This document shows positions 8,122 to 18,582 of a stretch of 64,000 nucleotides of DNA, one piece after another. Where the stretch lies: positions 3,596,001-3,660,000 of the forward strand of contig NZ_CP081942.1 of NCBI RefSeq assembly GCF_020386635.1, written 5' to 3'. Below the pieces are notes generated by a model. That model did not search any database, was not told where the DNA came from, and saw only the letters and a list, made by a program, of their open reading frames with translations. The position numbers and the translations under genes were made by a program. This DNA is from Pseudomonas sp. MM211. Lineage in GTDB: Bacteria > Pseudomonadota > Gammaproteobacteria > Pseudomonadales > Pseudomonadaceae. How positions within the stretch are numbered: the first letter of the stretch is position 1; every line of letters starts with the position of its first letter.

Positions 8122-8888
8122 CTGGCGGCCCTCGGGCGGATCAATGGGCAGGTCGAGCAATACTCCACCGGATCGCTGGCCTGGTAGTAGAAACAGCAGG
8201 TTCTGCGAAAGCGCACGGCGCGTGCGCCGTCGTCGACCAGCGTCAGCGGCCGATTGAAGTGTTTGAGCGGGTTGTAGTCGAGGCCGAACACGTTGCCCGG
8301 CGCCTGCTCCGTCAGCCAACGGAAGTCCTCGGCGCAGCGCTGGCGGGTCTCGACGCAGTCGAGCTTGGCCAGGCGCCGCTCGTACAGCGAGTACACCCGC
8401 ACCGCGGTGTTTTCCCAAAGGATGCGCCGCGATACGCCCGTGACGCCGTAAAAGGTATCCCAAAGGGGCTGCAGCAGCCCGGCGAACAGCTGCGTGGCCA
8501 CGGCCTCGCGCCAGTCATCACGAGCGTCCGGCTCGGGCCGGCTGACCGCCAGGCTGTGCAGCGGCAGCGACGACGTCCACACGCCGTCATCATGGCCGTA
8601 CTCGATGAAGGTGTTGCCCAGTGAAAGCTGCAGCCCTTTGTCGTAGGCCGACATAGCGTACAGGCAGGCACCGGTGAGCAGGAACGACAGGCGCTTGCCC
8701 AGCAGGGACGCGGTGATGCGACGCGACGGCGAGAGGATCACGGGCCCAAGCTGATCCAGCAGCGCGATGCAGGTGGTTTCGTCCAGCAACTCGGCAGCCG
8801 GCAGGCTGCGTCCACGGTCGCGTTCCTCCTCGCGGCGCAGTCGCAGCGCGACTGACAGGCTGGCCCATTCGGCGTCGCTGAAGCTCAT
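8118..8888 (-). CDS. FhuF-like ferric-siderophore reductase
   Basis: A 256-residue protein with the FhuF C-terminal cysteine pattern CC-x11-C-x2-C (TCCFYY near the end, then EYCSTCPL). In FhuF this binds a [2Fe-2S] cluster used to reduce ferric iron in imported hydroxamate siderophores. Reduction of ferric achromobactin in the cytoplasm is the likely role here. ATG 8888 overlaps the cbrD stop and the gene's own stop overlaps the RraA-like start, so it is tightly coupled in the operon. The cysteines are visible; the substrate is inferred from context. Confidence 0.85.
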   Translation of the reverse strand: MSFSDAEWASLSVALRLRREEERDRGRSLPAAELLDETTCIALLDQLGPVILSPSRRITASLLGKRLSFLLTGACLYAMSAYDKGLQLSLGNTFIEYGHDDGVWTSSLPLHSLAVSRPEPDARDDWREAVATQLFAGLLQPLWDTFYGVTGVSRRILWENTAVRVYSLYERRLAKLDCVETRQRCAEDFRWLTEQAPGNVFGLDYNPLKHFNRPLTLVDDGARAVRFRRTCCFYYQASDPVEYCSTCPLIRPRAAR

Positions 8889-9675
8889 CGCGGAATATCC
8901 CGGCCAAATGGGATGCAAAGCGGCGTATGAAAGAACGGATCGGGAATGATCCGGCAATCCAGATCGAACACCGTTTTCACCAGCGCCTCGGTGAGAATGT
9001 CCGCCGGTTTGCCTTGGGCGTAGGCGGTGCGTTGATGCACCGCGACCATGTGATCGGCGTAGCGGCAGGCCAGATTGAGGTCGTGGAGAACCATGACGAT
9101 GGTCTTGCCCTCCTGACGGTTGAGCTCGCGCAGCAGATCCAGCACTTCGATCTGATGGGCAAGGTCGAGAAAGGTGGTCGGCTCGTCGAGTAGCACCAGC
9201 TCGGTTTCCTGGGCCAGGGTCATGGCGATCCAGGCGCGTTGCCGCTGGCCGCCGGACAGGGCGTCCACCGGACGTTCTGCCAGCTCATTCAGGCCGGTGC
9301 GGCTCAGAGCGCGGGCCACCACGGCCTCGTCTTCAGCGACCACTGCTGCATCCAGCTCTGGTACGGATAGCGGCCCAACGCGACCAGCTGGCGCACGCTG
9401 ATGCCCTCGGGCGGCACCGGCATCTGCGGCAGGATCGCCAGCTCCCGAGCCACCGCTGCGGTCGATTTGCGCTGGATGTCGGCGCCATTGAGGATCACCG
9501 TTCCCGACTGGGGCTTGAGCAATCGCGCGAACGACTTGAGCAGCGTGCTCTTGCCACAGCCGTTGCTGCCGATCAGCACCGAGACCTGCCCGCGTGGCAA
9601 TTCCAAGTCCAGGCAATCGATGATGGTCTGACGTTGATACGCCAGGGTCAGGTTACGGCTCGCGATCGCGGTCAT
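8885..9675 (-). pseudogene. cbrD: CbrD, ferric-achromobactin ABC transporter ATPase, with an apparent one-base frameshift
   Basis: The two halves of a FecE/FepC-type ATPase lie in different frames. The N-terminal part from ATG 9675 has Walker [12 protein letters not shown] and runs to [12 protein letters not shown]. The C-terminal part begins at about [14 protein letters not shown] and holds the signature [16 protein letters not shown], Walker [15 protein letters not shown] and the H-loop MVLHDLN. Adding one base near 9334-9342 restores a normal protein of about 262 residues. As given, translation stops shortly after the Q-loop and no working ATPase is made. It is either a real mutation or a sequence error. 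It follows cbrC by 12 bases. Confidence 0.85.
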
Positions 9676-9687
9676 GTCGATGATTCC

Positions 9688-10719
9688 TCACTGCCGCTGC
9701 TTGATCAGCAGGTACAGAAAATACGGGGTGCCGAACACGGCGACGAAAATGCCGGCAGGCAGATCCAGCGGCAGAAACAGGGTGCGCCCCGCCAGGTCGG
9801 CGAGCATCACCAGGTTGGCGCCGACCAGCGCCGCCATGCAGGCCTGGGCGGCGAAGCCGATGGGGATCAGTTGCCGGGCGATATGCGGGGCGATCAGCCC
9901 CACGAAGGCCATGGCACCTCCCCAGGCGATGGCGGAGCCCGCCAGCGCCACGCTGACGGCGAGCAGCGCGGCGCGCAGCCACTGCACGCGCACACCGATG
10001 CCGCGGGCCAGCCCTTCGTCCAGTTGCTGAACCACCACATGGCGCGACAGCAGGATCAGGATCGGCAGCAGGCAGAGCAGCCAGGTCGCCAGGGCACGCA
10101 CTTCGGGCCAACCAGCGCCGTACACGCTGCCGGTCAGCCAGACATAGGCCGACAAGGTGGTGGTCAACGGGCTGAACACCAGCATGAAGGTGGTGGCTGC
10201 GGCCAGCATCGCCGAGATGCCGACCCCGATCAGCACCAGTCGCAGCGGCGAGGTGCCCTGCTTCCAGGCCAGGCCGTAGACCGCCAGCGCGGCGCAGCCC
10301 GCACCGAGCATTGCGGCCAGCGGCAAGCCGCCCATGCCCCAGGTCGCTGCGAAGGCGGACAGATAAAGCACCGCCGCCGCACTGGCACCGCTGGACAGCC
10401 CGAGTAGGTCCGGCGAGGCCAGCGGGTTGCGCACGATGGCCTGCAGGATCAACCCGGACACCGCCAGGGCACCGCCGATCAGCGCACCGAGCAGCAGGCG
10501 CGGCAGGCGCAGTTGCTCGACGATGAACGACAAGGCCGCACTGCCCTCGCCCGCCAACATCTGCAAAACGCTCTGCGGCGACAGCACGACCTTGCCCAGA
10601 CACAGGCTCAGCAGCATCACCGCTACGCTGAACAGCACGGCCAGCAGCAGACGTAACGAGCCCTTGCGCTCGATGCTGCGGGAGAAACCGCGCCAGCGCA
10701 GCACGACTGGCTTACTCAT
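9688..10719 (-). CDS. cbrC: CbrC, FecCD-type iron-siderophore ABC permease
   Basis: A 343-residue inner-membrane permease of the FecCD/BtuC family, with about ten hydrophobic segments. The hallmark is [24 protein letters not shown] (read in two overlapping parts, about residues 80-105); the C-terminal block is [20 protein letters not shown] 10719 is preceded by GGAGG at 6-base spacing and overlaps the end of cbrB by 8 bases. With CbrB it forms the heterodimeric channel for ferric achromobactin. The symbol is assigned from order and family, by analogy with the Dickeya cbrABCD genes. Confidence 0.85.
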   Translation of the reverse strand: MSKPVVLRWRGFSRSIERKGSLRLLLAVLFSVAVMLLSLCLGKVVLSPQSVLQMLAGEGSAALSFIVEQLRLPRLLLGALIGGALAVSGLILQAIVRNPLASPDLLGLSSGASAAAVLYLSAFAATWGMGGLPLAAMLGAGCAALAVYGLAWKQGTSPLRLVLIGVGISAMLAAATTFMLVFSPLTTTLSAYVWLTGSVYGAGWPEVRALATWLLCLLPILILLSRHVVVQQLDEGLARGIGVRVQWLRAALLAVSVALAGSAIAWGGAMAFVGLIAPHIARQLIPIGFAAQACMAALVGANLVMLADLAGRTLFLPLDLPAGIFVAVFGTPYFLYLLIKQRQ

Positions 10720-11701
10720 GACGACCTCCGCGCCTGGCCAATGCAATGAAGAACGGCGCACCGAACAGGGCCGTCATCACCCCGACCGGCACTTCCTGCG
10801 GGAGAATCACCACCCGGGCCAGGATGTCGGCCACCAGCAGCAGCGTGGCACCGAGCAGCGCGCAGCCGGGCAGCATCACCCGGTGGTCGATGCCGATCAG
10901 GCGACGCACCACGTGCGGCACGATCAGGCCGATGAAACCGATGCTACCGGCCAGCGCCACCGCGCTACCGGCCAGCATCACCACCAGCACGCCCAGTTGC
11001 AGGCGAATCAGCCCGGTACGCTGGCCCAGGCCGATGGCAATCTGTACACCGGCGTTGAGCACATTGACCTGGGCACCGAGCAGGCAGGCGACCAGCAAGG
11101 CCAGCAGCGCGCAGATCAGCAACGGCTGAGCGGTTTCCAGGCTGCGCTCGCTAAGCGAACCGGCCAGCCAGAACAGCACCGTGTCCAGGCCCTGCTGATC
11201 GATCACCAGCAGTGCCTGGCTGAAGGCGGTGAACAGCGCGGTGATCGCCGCACCGGCGAGCACCATGCGCAAAGGGTTTAGCGCGCCCTGCCCGCTATTG
11301 CCCACCAGCCACACCAGCGCCCCGGCCACCGCCGCACCGATGAAGGCGCTCCACAGCCATTGCTCGGGAGAACTGATGGAAAACAACGACAGGAAGAGAA
11401 TCAGCGAAAAGGTGGCCCCGGCGTTGATGCCGAACAGCCCCGGCGACGCCAGCGGGTTGCGGGTCATGGCCTGCATCAGTGCACCGGCCACCGCCAGGCT
11501 GGCTCCGACCACCACCGCCATCAGCGTACGCGACAGCCGTGTGGTGCTGACCAGCAGTTGCTCGATGTTCAGCGGGTCGGCATGCAGCAGCGCGGCGAAC
11601 ACCGTGCGTGGCGCGATCCAGGTGGCGCCGATGGACAGGCTCAGCGCACAGCAGGCCAGCAGCATCAGCAGCGCGATGCCGAGTTTGACGGCGGCACTCA
11701 T
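10712..11701 (-). CDS. cbrB: CbrB, FecCD-type iron-siderophore ABC permease
   Basis: A 329-residue FecCD-family permease. The signature is [20 protein letters not shown] (about residues 66-85), with the second conserved block [19 protein letters not shown] near 270. ATG 11701 overlaps the TGA of cbrA. It pairs with CbrC; the two are clearly related to each other, as is usual for such heterodimers. It sits in the inner membrane and receives ferric siderophore from CbrA. Confidence 0.85.
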   Translation of the reverse strand: MSAAVKLGIALLMLLACCALSLSIGATWIAPRTVFAALLHADPLNIEQLLVSTTRLSRTLMAVVVGASLAVAGALMQAMTRNPLASPGLFGINAGATFSLILFLSLFSISSPEQWLWSAFIGAAVAGALVWLVGNSGQGALNPLRMVLAGAAITALFTAFSQALLVIDQQGLDTVLFWLAGSLSERSLETAQPLLICALLALLVACLLGAQVNVLNAGVQIAIGLGQRTGLIRLQLGVLVVMLAGSAVALAGSIGFIGLIVPHVVRRLIGIDHRVMLPGCALLGATLLLVADILARVVILPQEVPVGVMTALFGAPFFIALARRGGRHE

Positions 11702-12612
11702 GAGTGGTCGCCCTGCAGAATCGTGCGTTCGATATCGTCGAGCATGCGGTTGGCGCCAAGGATGCCGCCGGAGAAGATCCACGCCACCCCATCCACCCAC
11801 CAGACCCGCCCTGCCTGTGGCGCCGCCATGCGCTGCCACAGCGGATGCGCGGTCAGACTCTGGTAGTGACGCTGTACGCCCGGGCTGTCGGCACGCCCGA
11901 AAACGAAGAACACGTCGGCATCCACCACCGGCAGGCTTTCCCGACTGCTGAGCTTGATGGACACGCCCTTTGCATTGCGGCCCTGCTCGTTCCACACGAA
12001 ACCGAGCTGGCCGAGCACACTGCCGGCGAAGCTGTCGGGCAGGTAGCTGCGCAAGTGATCCTCGCGAACATCCAGTACCGACACGCTGAGCGGCCAGCGC
12101 TCGCCGAAATTCGCCTGCAGACGAGCCCCGAGCGCAGCGACGCGTGCGTCCCAGCTCGCCTGCAGGGCATCCGCCTCGACCCTGCGCGCGGTGGCGACAC
12201 CCATGACGCGCAGGGTCTTCTGAAATTCGAACACCTCGTCCAGCATCACCACCGGGCACAGCTGTTCGAGCAACCCTTGGATCCGCTCGTGGCGAAACCG
12301 CGAGGCGACGATCAGATCCGGCGCGAGCAAGGCGATGTCCTCCAGACTCGGCTGGGTTTCCAGGCCGACATGGGGCACGCCTGACAGGGCTGGGCGCAGG
12401 TAGCGATACATGGGCTTCTCGCTCCACGAATCGACTACGCCAGCCGGCCGAATGCCGAGCGCCACCGCGGTATCGGTGGCGCCCTGAAACAGCGTGATGA
12501 TCCGCTGCGGTGCAGGCCCGGCCTTGGCCAGAGGGATTGCACCTGCAGCGAGAGCTCCCAGGGACAGGCGCATCAACGTGCGCCTGGACAACGACCCCTT
12601 ATTACCTTCCAA
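11698..12612 (-). CDS. cbrA: CbrA, ferric-siderophore periplasmic binding protein
   Basis: A 304-residue class-III (FepB/FecB-type) binding protein. The leader has a twin-arginine look ([17 protein letters not shown]), so Tat export is possible. The mature part shows [48 protein letters not shown] and a long linking helix. These are typical of ferric citrate and hydroxamate binders. It overlaps the end of acsA by 11 bases. It should carry ferric achromobactin from the TonB receptor to CbrBC. Confidence 0.85.
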   Translation of the reverse strand: MEGNKGSLSRRTLMRLSLGALAAGAIPLAKAGPAPQRIITLFQGATDTAVALGIRPAGVVDSWSEKPMYRYLRPALSGVPHVGLETQPSLEDIALLAPDLIVASRFRHERIQGLLEQLCPVVMLDEVFEFQKTLRVMGVATARRVEADALQASWDARVAALGARLQANFGERWPLSVSVLDVREDHLRSYLPDSFAGSVLGQLGFVWNEQGRNAKGVSIKLSSRESLPVVDADVFFVFGRADSPGVQRHYQSLTAHPLWQRMAAPQAGRVWWVDGVAWIFSGGILGANRMLDDIERTILQGDHS

Positions 12613-14473
12613 GCTCGATCCTATTCAGTGGATTGACGACTAGCCCCTTGCCGAACGGCATGCTGCCCGGCCCACCGGCTCGTTCGATCATCGGGCGCAG
12701 CAGGAGTTTCTGCGGCCAGGTCGCGGACTCGAACAACTGGCCACGCAACACGGCGCGGGCTCCGTCGTCGAACGGCACGGCAGCGATTCGCTCGTTCAGC
12801 GCGTCACGCAACACGCGCCAGGCCTGCACGGCCGGCACGTCGTAGACTCGCTCCAGGGTGTCGATGATACCGCGCAGGTTGACCTGGATGCCCAGCGTCT
12901 GCAGCCAGAACAGCAGATCCTCGGGGCGCTCGTGGTAGAGCGTCTGGGCATGGCCCTTCTTGATCCGGTACTGCGGGTCGAGCATGCCATTGCGCTCCAG
13001 CCAGGGCACGTACAGGCGCAGCGAGTCATGGTCACGCAGCAGCAGGCCGCTGACCGTGCCCGCTTCATACACCAGCACCGCGTTCTGGCCGTGTACTTCG
13101 CCTAGCATGCCGAGGCGGAACATGCGCAGGTTGACGTCGAAGAACAGCTCGCACAGCTCGCCGAACAACTGCAGCACCGAGGACGGGCCCGCAGGCAGAC
13201 CGCGCTGGCGGATGCAGTCGTCGAAGAAATGCCGGTCGCTGTCCTGCAGCGGTGTGCCCAGCGCGGCCATGGGCAGCAGACGTTTGGCGGGGTCTGCGAG
13301 CAGTTTCGGCGGATAGCCACGAACCATGGCCGAGAGGTGCCGCGGCGCCTCATCGAACAATGTGCCGCCGTCAGGCATGTAACCCCACCATTTGCTTTCG
13401 TCGCAGATGTGCAGGGTTTCTCGCAGCACCTCGTCACGCTCCCGGCCCTGGCGCAGCAACGCTTCGCTCAGCCCGCCGTTGATCATCTTCACGGCGGGCA
13501 GATAACGGGAGGCGCCCAGCGAATACACGGCCATCGGCAGCTTGATGTGATCGGCCGGCGCCGCAGCGCAAGCCAGTGAACGCAGGGAGGACGTGGGATT
13601 GAAGCTGCCCTTCTGGAAGTTCAGACGGTGACAATCACCCCGCTCGAATGCGCCGCCGAGCTGCGCAGGCAGCACCCGCTCCAGTTGCCAGGGGTGCACA
13701 GGCAGGGCGACATGGCTGTCAGCGAGGCCGAGGGCACGCAATTCGGCATCCAGGTCTGCGCGCTGCTCGGTATCGAGGATGTAGTGGGCTGGCTGGCAGC
13801 TGTCCAGGCCGTCGACGCCATCGCCAAAGGTCAGACTGCCCTTGGCCACGGCCACCCAGTTGAGCGCCAGTGGCTGGTCGAACTCCGCCTGATACTGCCG
13901 GTACTGGGCATCGTCCAGGCCCTGCTTGGCCTTGGCCAGGGGATGGAACGGGCGGTCGCGCAGCGAGCCCCACTGCTCCATGGCCAGGAAGAATGCGGCA
14001 CCGTCCTTTTCCAGCAGGCCGCCCGTAGGCACCTGATGATCGAGTGACAGCGCGGTCTGCCGGACGCTGGTACGCAGCACGTCCATGAACAGCTCGATGC
14101 CCTTGTCGTTGTCGACCGCATCGACTTTCACGCCTTTGAGCGCCAGAGCCATGAACGCATCGGGGCTCAGCAGCCGGGTGCTGCCGCCCTGCACGTCGAG
14201 CACCGGGGTTCCCGACACCTTCTCCCAGGTCTGGGTGATGCCGGCCTTCAGGGCGACCGCCAGGCCGCGCTGCTCGGCCGGGTCGTAATGCCAGTGCCAG
14301 ATCTTGTGCGGCGCCTCCACGCTGGCGAGCGGCGAGTCGGGCTGAGCGGCACGCCAGGCGGCAGGCTCGGTCAGGTTGGCGTCGAGGGTGCCGAAGAAGT
14401 CTTCGGCGAGCAGGCAGTCGATCAGGCCCTGCATCACCAGATCGTTGGCGATGGCTTGCTTGGTGGTGGTCAT
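12602..14473 (-). CDS. acsA: AcsA, IucA/IucC-family NIS siderophore synthetase
   Basis: A 623-residue ATP-dependent synthetase that joins a citrate-derived carboxylate to an amine or alcohol. IucA/IucC landmarks are ALPVHPWQLERVLP, FNPTSSLRSLA, YSLGASRYLPA, a His-rich KIWHWHYDP near the N-terminus and EVHGQNAVLVYE in the FhuF-like C-terminal part. ATG 14473 has AGAGGA upstream and lies 4 bases from the acsB stop. Three such synthetases in the order D, C, A are the mark of achromobactin loci. Which bond each enzyme forms here is taken from the Dickeya/Pseudomonas scheme and is not visible in the sequence. Confidence 0.87.
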   Translation of the reverse strand: MTTTKQAIANDLVMQGLIDCLLAEDFFGTLDANLTEPAAWRAAQPDSPLASVEAPHKIWHWHYDPAEQRGLAVALKAGITQTWEKVSGTPVLDVQGGSTRLLSPDAFMALALKGVKVDAVDNDKGIELFMDVLRTSVRQTALSLDHQVPTGGLLEKDGAAFFLAMEQWGSLRDRPFHPLAKAKQGLDDAQYRQYQAEFDQPLALNWVAVAKGSLTFGDGVDGLDSCQPAHYILDTEQRADLDAELRALGLADSHVALPVHPWQLERVLPAQLGGAFERGDCHRLNFQKGSFNPTSSLRSLACAAAPADHIKLPMAVYSLGASRYLPAVKMINGGLSEALLRQGRERDEVLRETLHICDESKWWGYMPDGGTLFDEAPRHLSAMVRGYPPKLLADPAKRLLPMAALGTPLQDSDRHFFDDCIRQRGLPAGPSSVLQLFGELCELFFDVNLRMFRLGMLGEVHGQNAVLVYEAGTVSGLLLRDHDSLRLYVPWLERNGMLDPQYRIKKGHAQTLYHERPEDLLFWLQTLGIQVNLRGIIDTLERVYDVPAVQAWRVLRDALNERIAAVPFDDGARAVLRGQLFESATWPQKLLLRPMIERAGGPGSMPFGKGLVVNPLNRIELGR

Positions 14474-14477
14474 GAGA

Positions 14478-15251
14478 TCAGTTTCCTCTCGTCGAGGTGG
14501 CGGCCAGTCTGGCCTGGAGGGCGCGGAACGCGATGCCGCGTTCGTCGCCCAGCACGAAGGTGTTGACGCCGCGCTCGAGCCACCGCAGGTGGTCATCGGG
14601 CTGGCGTGGTATGGCGCAGTACGGGATGCCGGCAGCCTGGGCGGCACGCCAGGTATCGATCAGCGCTTCCTGCACCGCGGGCTGGTCGATACGCCAGGGC
14701 GTGCCGAACGACTGGGAAAGATCGGCAGCGCCTTCAAGGATCATGTCCAGCCCCGGCACTGCGGCCAGCTCGGAGGCACGGCGCACGCCTTCGACGCTCT
14801 CGATCATGGCCACGACCATGATCTGGTCGTTGGCCTGAGTGACGTACTCGGCCAGGCTGGCCTTGCCGAAGGCACCGGGACGCCCGGCATTCAGGCTGCG
14901 CTCGCCCAGCGGGTGGTACTTGCAGGCGCGGATCGCCGCGCGCAGGTCCTCCGGCCGTTCCACCTGGGGCAGGACGATGCCCTGGGCGCCGCCGTCGAGC
15001 AGCCGCAGCATGCGTTTGCGGTCGAAGTCCGGCACCCGCACCAGGGGCGTGAGCCTGTAACTCTCGGCGGTGCGGATCATGTGCTCGACGGTTTCCGGGT
15101 TGATCAGCACATGTTCCAGATCGATGATCACGAAGTCGTAGCCGGCTTCGGCGATCAGCTCGATGGATGCCGGCGAGGGAATCGACGCGATCAGGCCACG
15201 GGGCCCGTCGCCCGCGGCCAGTTGCGCCTTGAGTCGATTGGTTCTCAGCAT
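14478..15251 (-). CDS. acsB: AcsB, HpcH/HpaI-family aldolase, likely citrate synthase-type (SbnG-like)
   Basis: A 257-residue HpcH/HpaI-fold enzyme. Metal-site blocks are FVIIDLEHVLINPET (about 40-55), GIVLPQVERPEDL and MVVAMIESVEGV with the conserved Glu. Aldolases of this class cleave or form bonds between a keto-acid enolate and a carbonyl. The homologue in the staphyloferrin B cluster, SbnG, is a dedicated citrate synthase, so supplying citrate for achromobactin is the most likely role (inference from family knowledge). It overlaps acsC by 7 bases. Confidence 0.82.
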   Translation of the reverse strand: MLRTNRLKAQLAAGDGPRGLIASIPSPASIELIAEAGYDFVIIDLEHVLINPETVEHMIRTAESYRLTPLVRVPDFDRKRMLRLLDGGAQGIVLPQVERPEDLRAAIRACKYHPLGERSLNAGRPGAFGKASLAEYVTQANDQIMVVAMIESVEGVRRASELAAVPGLDMILEGAADLSQSFGTPWRIDQPAVQEALIDTWRAAQAAGIPYCAIPRQPDDHLRWLERGVNTFVLGDERGIAFRALQARLAATSTRGN

Positions 15252-17113
15252 GTGCGCGGCCCATGGATGTGCAGTGGGTTGGGCACCCGCTTGAAGCGTC
15301 GCTCACCATCACCGAGCAGCCGGCGCTTGGTCAGTTCTTCCACTTCGTACTCGGCGGCGAACACGTCGAACACCGCGAAACGCGCGGCGTACTGCGGGTG
15401 CTCACGCTGGTAATCGAGCACCACGGCGGCGGTCATGCGCCAGAACTCGGCCTCTTCCAGCCCATAATGCTGACGCAGGAAGATCGCCAGTTCGGCCAGG
15501 CAGATGAAGAAGAACGCATCGCAGGAAAAGTCGCGCACCGCATCGACATCCTCGGTGAGGATGAACGAGTTGCGGTTCAGCCGCGCATGGCTTTCGGGCA
15601 GTGGCACCAGGTGCGGCGCCAGGTGCGGACGGGCCAGGTGCGCAGGCGAGTAGCGCACGCCGTCATGGAAGTCCTTGAGGGCAATACGCTCTGGCCAGCC
15701 GTCACGGTGGATCAACACGATGTTCTGGCCGTGGGACTCCATGCCGATACCTTCGGCATAAAGCATGTGCACGATGGGCGCCACGCTGACCCGCAGCAGT
15801 TGCTGCACCCAGGCATGCAGCCCATGGCGGGCGATCCAAGCATCGATGAAGGGCTGCTGATCACCTTCGCCGTAGCGGTTCTCGACATGGCTGAGGCCAT
15901 TGAACGGTACGCCCTGCTCGCCCGGTTTCAGGTACGTATTGAGGTTCTCCCGCCAGATCGCACCGAGGGTGCCGTAGGCCTGGCTTTGCCGGATGGTCGG
16001 CAGCTGGGCGTAGTCGAAACTCACCCCGACGACCTCGCCAAGCACCACGAAACCCAGCTCCCGCGCCGTGGCGTCGGTGGCGATCAGCTGTTGCAGCCAG
16101 TCGTTGATGATCGGCCCGTTCATCACCGTGTGCCGCGCCAGAATGCGCGTGCTGGAGGTGTTGGTCATGCTCAGCGCGAGCTTCACATAGGGCTTGGTGG
16201 GCTCCTCGACGTTGGCCAGCGTGCGGATCGACTGCTGGGCCCGGTAATCGGCCCCCGAGGTGCCGAGGTAAAGCAACTCGCCACTCGCCAGTTCGGCCTG
16301 GAAGGTCGGCACGATGACCTGCTCCCACTGCCAGGGGTGCACGGGAATCGGCCAATAATCGTCCAGGGAACGACCCTGCTCGGCCAGTGCGCGGTCTATC
16401 TCGGCCCAGCGCTGCTCGCCGAATGCATCGATCAGGAACGCTTGCAGATCCACACCCCGCGAGCCATTGGCGGAGCCCAACTGCCGGGCGATGCCCAGCC
16501 AGACCACGGCCAGCGGCTGGCCGAACTCGGGGCCGTAACGACGGTTGTCGTCCAGGGAAAAGCCGATGCGCGACTTGTAGCAAGGGTGGTAGCTGTGGGC
16601 ATCCATGAAATGCCGCTCCAGGGTATCGGCATCCAGGGTGTGCGGCGCTGCGGCGGGCCGGTAGCTCTGGGTGCGCGACTGCAGATCCTTGAGCAGCGTC
16701 TGCTCCAGTTCCTGAATGAAGCGTGGCATGTACGGGCCGTCGGCCAGGGCGCCAAGCAGTTCCGCCAGCGCCTGGTGCAGATCCGGCTGGCTGGTCTGGC
16801 CCTGGGCATCGACACGCTGCAGGGTGGCCGGATCCAGGCGAATGATGGCGAAGCTGTCGCTGAGTAGCCCCAGGCAGCGGTACTCGACCACGGCCTGGGC
16901 CTGCTCATCGCGCCCTTCGACGATGAAGCGCTGGCGGCCGTCTGCGAGTGGTTCGCAGCGATAGTTCAGGACATCTTCGAAGAGCAGGGTTTGCAGCAGT
17001 TGCCCGATCACCCGTTGCGACACCTGGCGGTAGCGCTGAGGGTCCGCTGGGGTCAGCCAACCGTGGGCATGGGCGATGAGTTCGGGCAAGCGAAGTGGAG
17101 AAAAGGAAGACAT
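15245..17113 (-). CDS. acsC: AcsC, IucA/IucC-family NIS siderophore synthetase
   Basis: A 622-residue synthetase of the same family as AcsA and AcsD. Visible landmarks are HPCYKSRIGFSLDDN, WPIPVHPWQWEQVIVP, RTLANVEEPTKPYVKLALS, NTSSTRILARHTVMNGP and MESHGQNIVLIHRDGWPERI. ATG 17113 is preferred to ATG 17128: the upstream ATG overlaps the MFS stop, but AGGTG sits 7 bases before the inner one. It acts in the cytoplasm with AcsA and AcsD. The exact substrate (diaminobutyrate against a hydroxyl partner) is not decidable from the sequence. Confidence 0.87.
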   Translation of the reverse strand: MSSFSPLRLPELIAHAHGWLTPADPQRYRQVSQRVIGQLLQTLLFEDVLNYRCEPLADGRQRFIVEGRDEQAQAVVEYRCLGLLSDSFAIIRLDPATLQRVDAQGQTSQPDLHQALAELLGALADGPYMPRFIQELEQTLLKDLQSRTQSYRPAAAPHTLDADTLERHFMDAHSYHPCYKSRIGFSLDDNRRYGPEFGQPLAVVWLGIARQLGSANGSRGVDLQAFLIDAFGEQRWAEIDRALAEQGRSLDDYWPIPVHPWQWEQVIVPTFQAELASGELLYLGTSGADYRAQQSIRTLANVEEPTKPYVKLALSMTNTSSTRILARHTVMNGPIINDWLQQLIATDATARELGFVVLGEVVGVSFDYAQLPTIRQSQAYGTLGAIWRENLNTYLKPGEQGVPFNGLSHVENRYGEGDQQPFIDAWIARHGLHAWVQQLLRVSVAPIVHMLYAEGIGMESHGQNIVLIHRDGWPERIALKDFHDGVRYSPAHLARPHLAPHLVPLPESHARLNRNSFILTEDVDAVRDFSCDAFFFICLAELAIFLRQHYGLEEAEFWRMTAAVVLDYQREHPQYAARFAVFDVFAAEYEVEELTKRRLLGDGERRFKRVPNPLHIHGPRTC

Positions 17114-17124
17114 GGATAGACACC

Positions 17125-18582
17125 TCATGAACGGTGTTCGGACAGGGCCGAGCCTTGCTCGACCGGGTCGTTGGAAGGGGAATGCGGAAAGCGCCAGGCG
17201 AACGGCAGCGCGAGCAGGATCAGGAGCGCGGTGGCGATGAACACTTCACCGATGGCGCTGGCCGTACCGGCCTGGGCTGCCCCGGAGTGCACCGCGCCCC
17301 ACTCATCGCCGAGGCGAATCTGCAGCCACAACGAGGCCAGCACGATGGCCAGTGACGACAGCAGACGGCGCGAGATGTTGTTCATCGCCGCGCCCTGTGT
17401 GATCAGGGCCTCGGGCAACACGTCCAGCCCGGCGGTGGTCACCGGCATGTAGGACAGCCCCAGGCCGGCACCTCGCACCACCATAAGCAGGCAGATGGCC
17501 AACATCCCGACATCGTGGTCGACGGTGCCCAGGGCGAAGGTCGCCAGGCCGGTCAGCAGCAAGCCGAGCGAAACGATGCCCCGCGGCCCATGGCGATCGA
17601 ACAGCCTGCCGCCGTAGTGACCGAACACGCTCGCCGACAAGGCGGTGCAGAGCAGCGCGATACCGGTCCAGATGGCACTGTGGCCCATCACCATCTGCAC
17701 CAGCAGCGGCACCAGCACCAGGCACTCGAACATGCCGATGGATTGCACCACGGCGATGATCACGCTCGACCGATAGCCTTTCAGGGCGAAGATACGCAGC
17801 TCCAGCAGGGGCGCCGTGTGGCGCAACTGATGCCTGACGAACCCCAGCAGGCAAGCCGCCGCCAGCAGCAGACCGAGCAGGTTGAGCGGATCCTGCAGGG
17901 CCTGCATGTGGCGCAGTTGCCCCACGGTGAGCATCAGCACGCCGATACCGACCGCGACCAGCAGGTAGCCGGTCAGATCGAACGGCTTGCCCGCCCCTGC
18001 CTCGTTCCTCGGTAGCACGTTGACGCCCAGGCCGAAGGCCAGCAGACCGATGGGGACGTTGACCAGGAACAGCGCACGCCAGTCGTACCCCTGCAGCACC
18101 AGGCTGCCGCACAGTGGCCCGACCGCAGGCGCGAGCATCACGGCGGCGCCCCAGAGGCCGGTGACCGCACCCCGCTCGCCTTTCGGATAGACCGAAAAGA
18201 TGATCGCCAGGGACAGCGGAATCATCAGCCCGCTGGCGATGCCCTGCACCACCCGCGCGGTGATCACCCAGGCGATGGAGTCGGCCATGGCGCCCAGCAG
18301 CGAGCCCGTCACGAACAGCGCCAGGCCGGCCAGGTACATGAGCTTGCGGCCCACGCGCTGCGCCAGGTAGCCGGTCAGCGGCATGGTCATGCCCATGCTC
18401 ACCATGAAGGCGGCGACTATCCAGGTGGCCATCACCGGGCCCAGCTCGAACGCTTCGATGAAGGCCGGCAATGCCGGATTCAGCGAGGTGTTGTTTAGGC
18501 TCACGGTGGTGGTACCAAGGATCACGGCGACCACCACCAGCCGGCGCGACGCCACGACGGGAGTCCGTGCCGGCGCCATCAT
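17125..18582 (-). CDS. YhcA-type MFS exporter (DHA2, 14-TM), probable achromobactin exporter
   Basis: A 485-residue major-facilitator protein of the EmrB/DHA2 type with about 14 membrane segments. Motif-like parts are LNPALPAFIEAFELG, YLAQRVGRKLMYLAGL and the helix RVVQGIASGLMIPLSLA. ATG 18582 overlaps the acsE TGA; a second ATG follows at once. It holds the yhcA position between acsE and acsC found in the Dickeya and Pseudomonas achromobactin loci, so siderophore export across the inner membrane is the likely role. Confidence 0.85.
   Translation of the reverse strand: MMAPARTPVVASRRLVVVAVILGTTTVSLNNTSLNPALPAFIEAFELGPVMATWIVAAFMVSMGMTMPLTGYLAQRVGRKLMYLAGLALFVTGSLLGAMADSIAWVITARVVQGIASGLMIPLSLAIIFSVYPKGERGAVTGLWGAAVMLAPAVGPLCGSLVLQGYDWRALFLVNVPIGLLAFGLGVNVLPRNEAGAGKPFDLTGYLLVAVGIGVLMLTVGQLRHMQALQDPLNLLGLLLAAACLLGFVRHQLRHTAPLLELRIFALKGYRSSVIIAVVQSIGMFECLVLVPLLVQMVMGHSAIWTGIALLCTALSASVFGHYGGRLFDRHGPRGIVSLGLLLTGLATFALGTVDHDVGMLAICLLMVVRGAGLGLSYMPVTTAGLDVLPEALITQGAAMNNISRRLLSSLAIVLASLWLQIRLGDEWGAVHSGAAQAGTASAIGEVFIATALLILLALPFAWRFPHSPSNDPVEQGSALSEHRS

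Noticed and set aside
15263..16867. 534-codon open frame on the plus strand opposite acsC
   Set aside because: It is the antisense shadow of a high-GC gene. It has no family motif, and acsC on the other strand is unmistakable.
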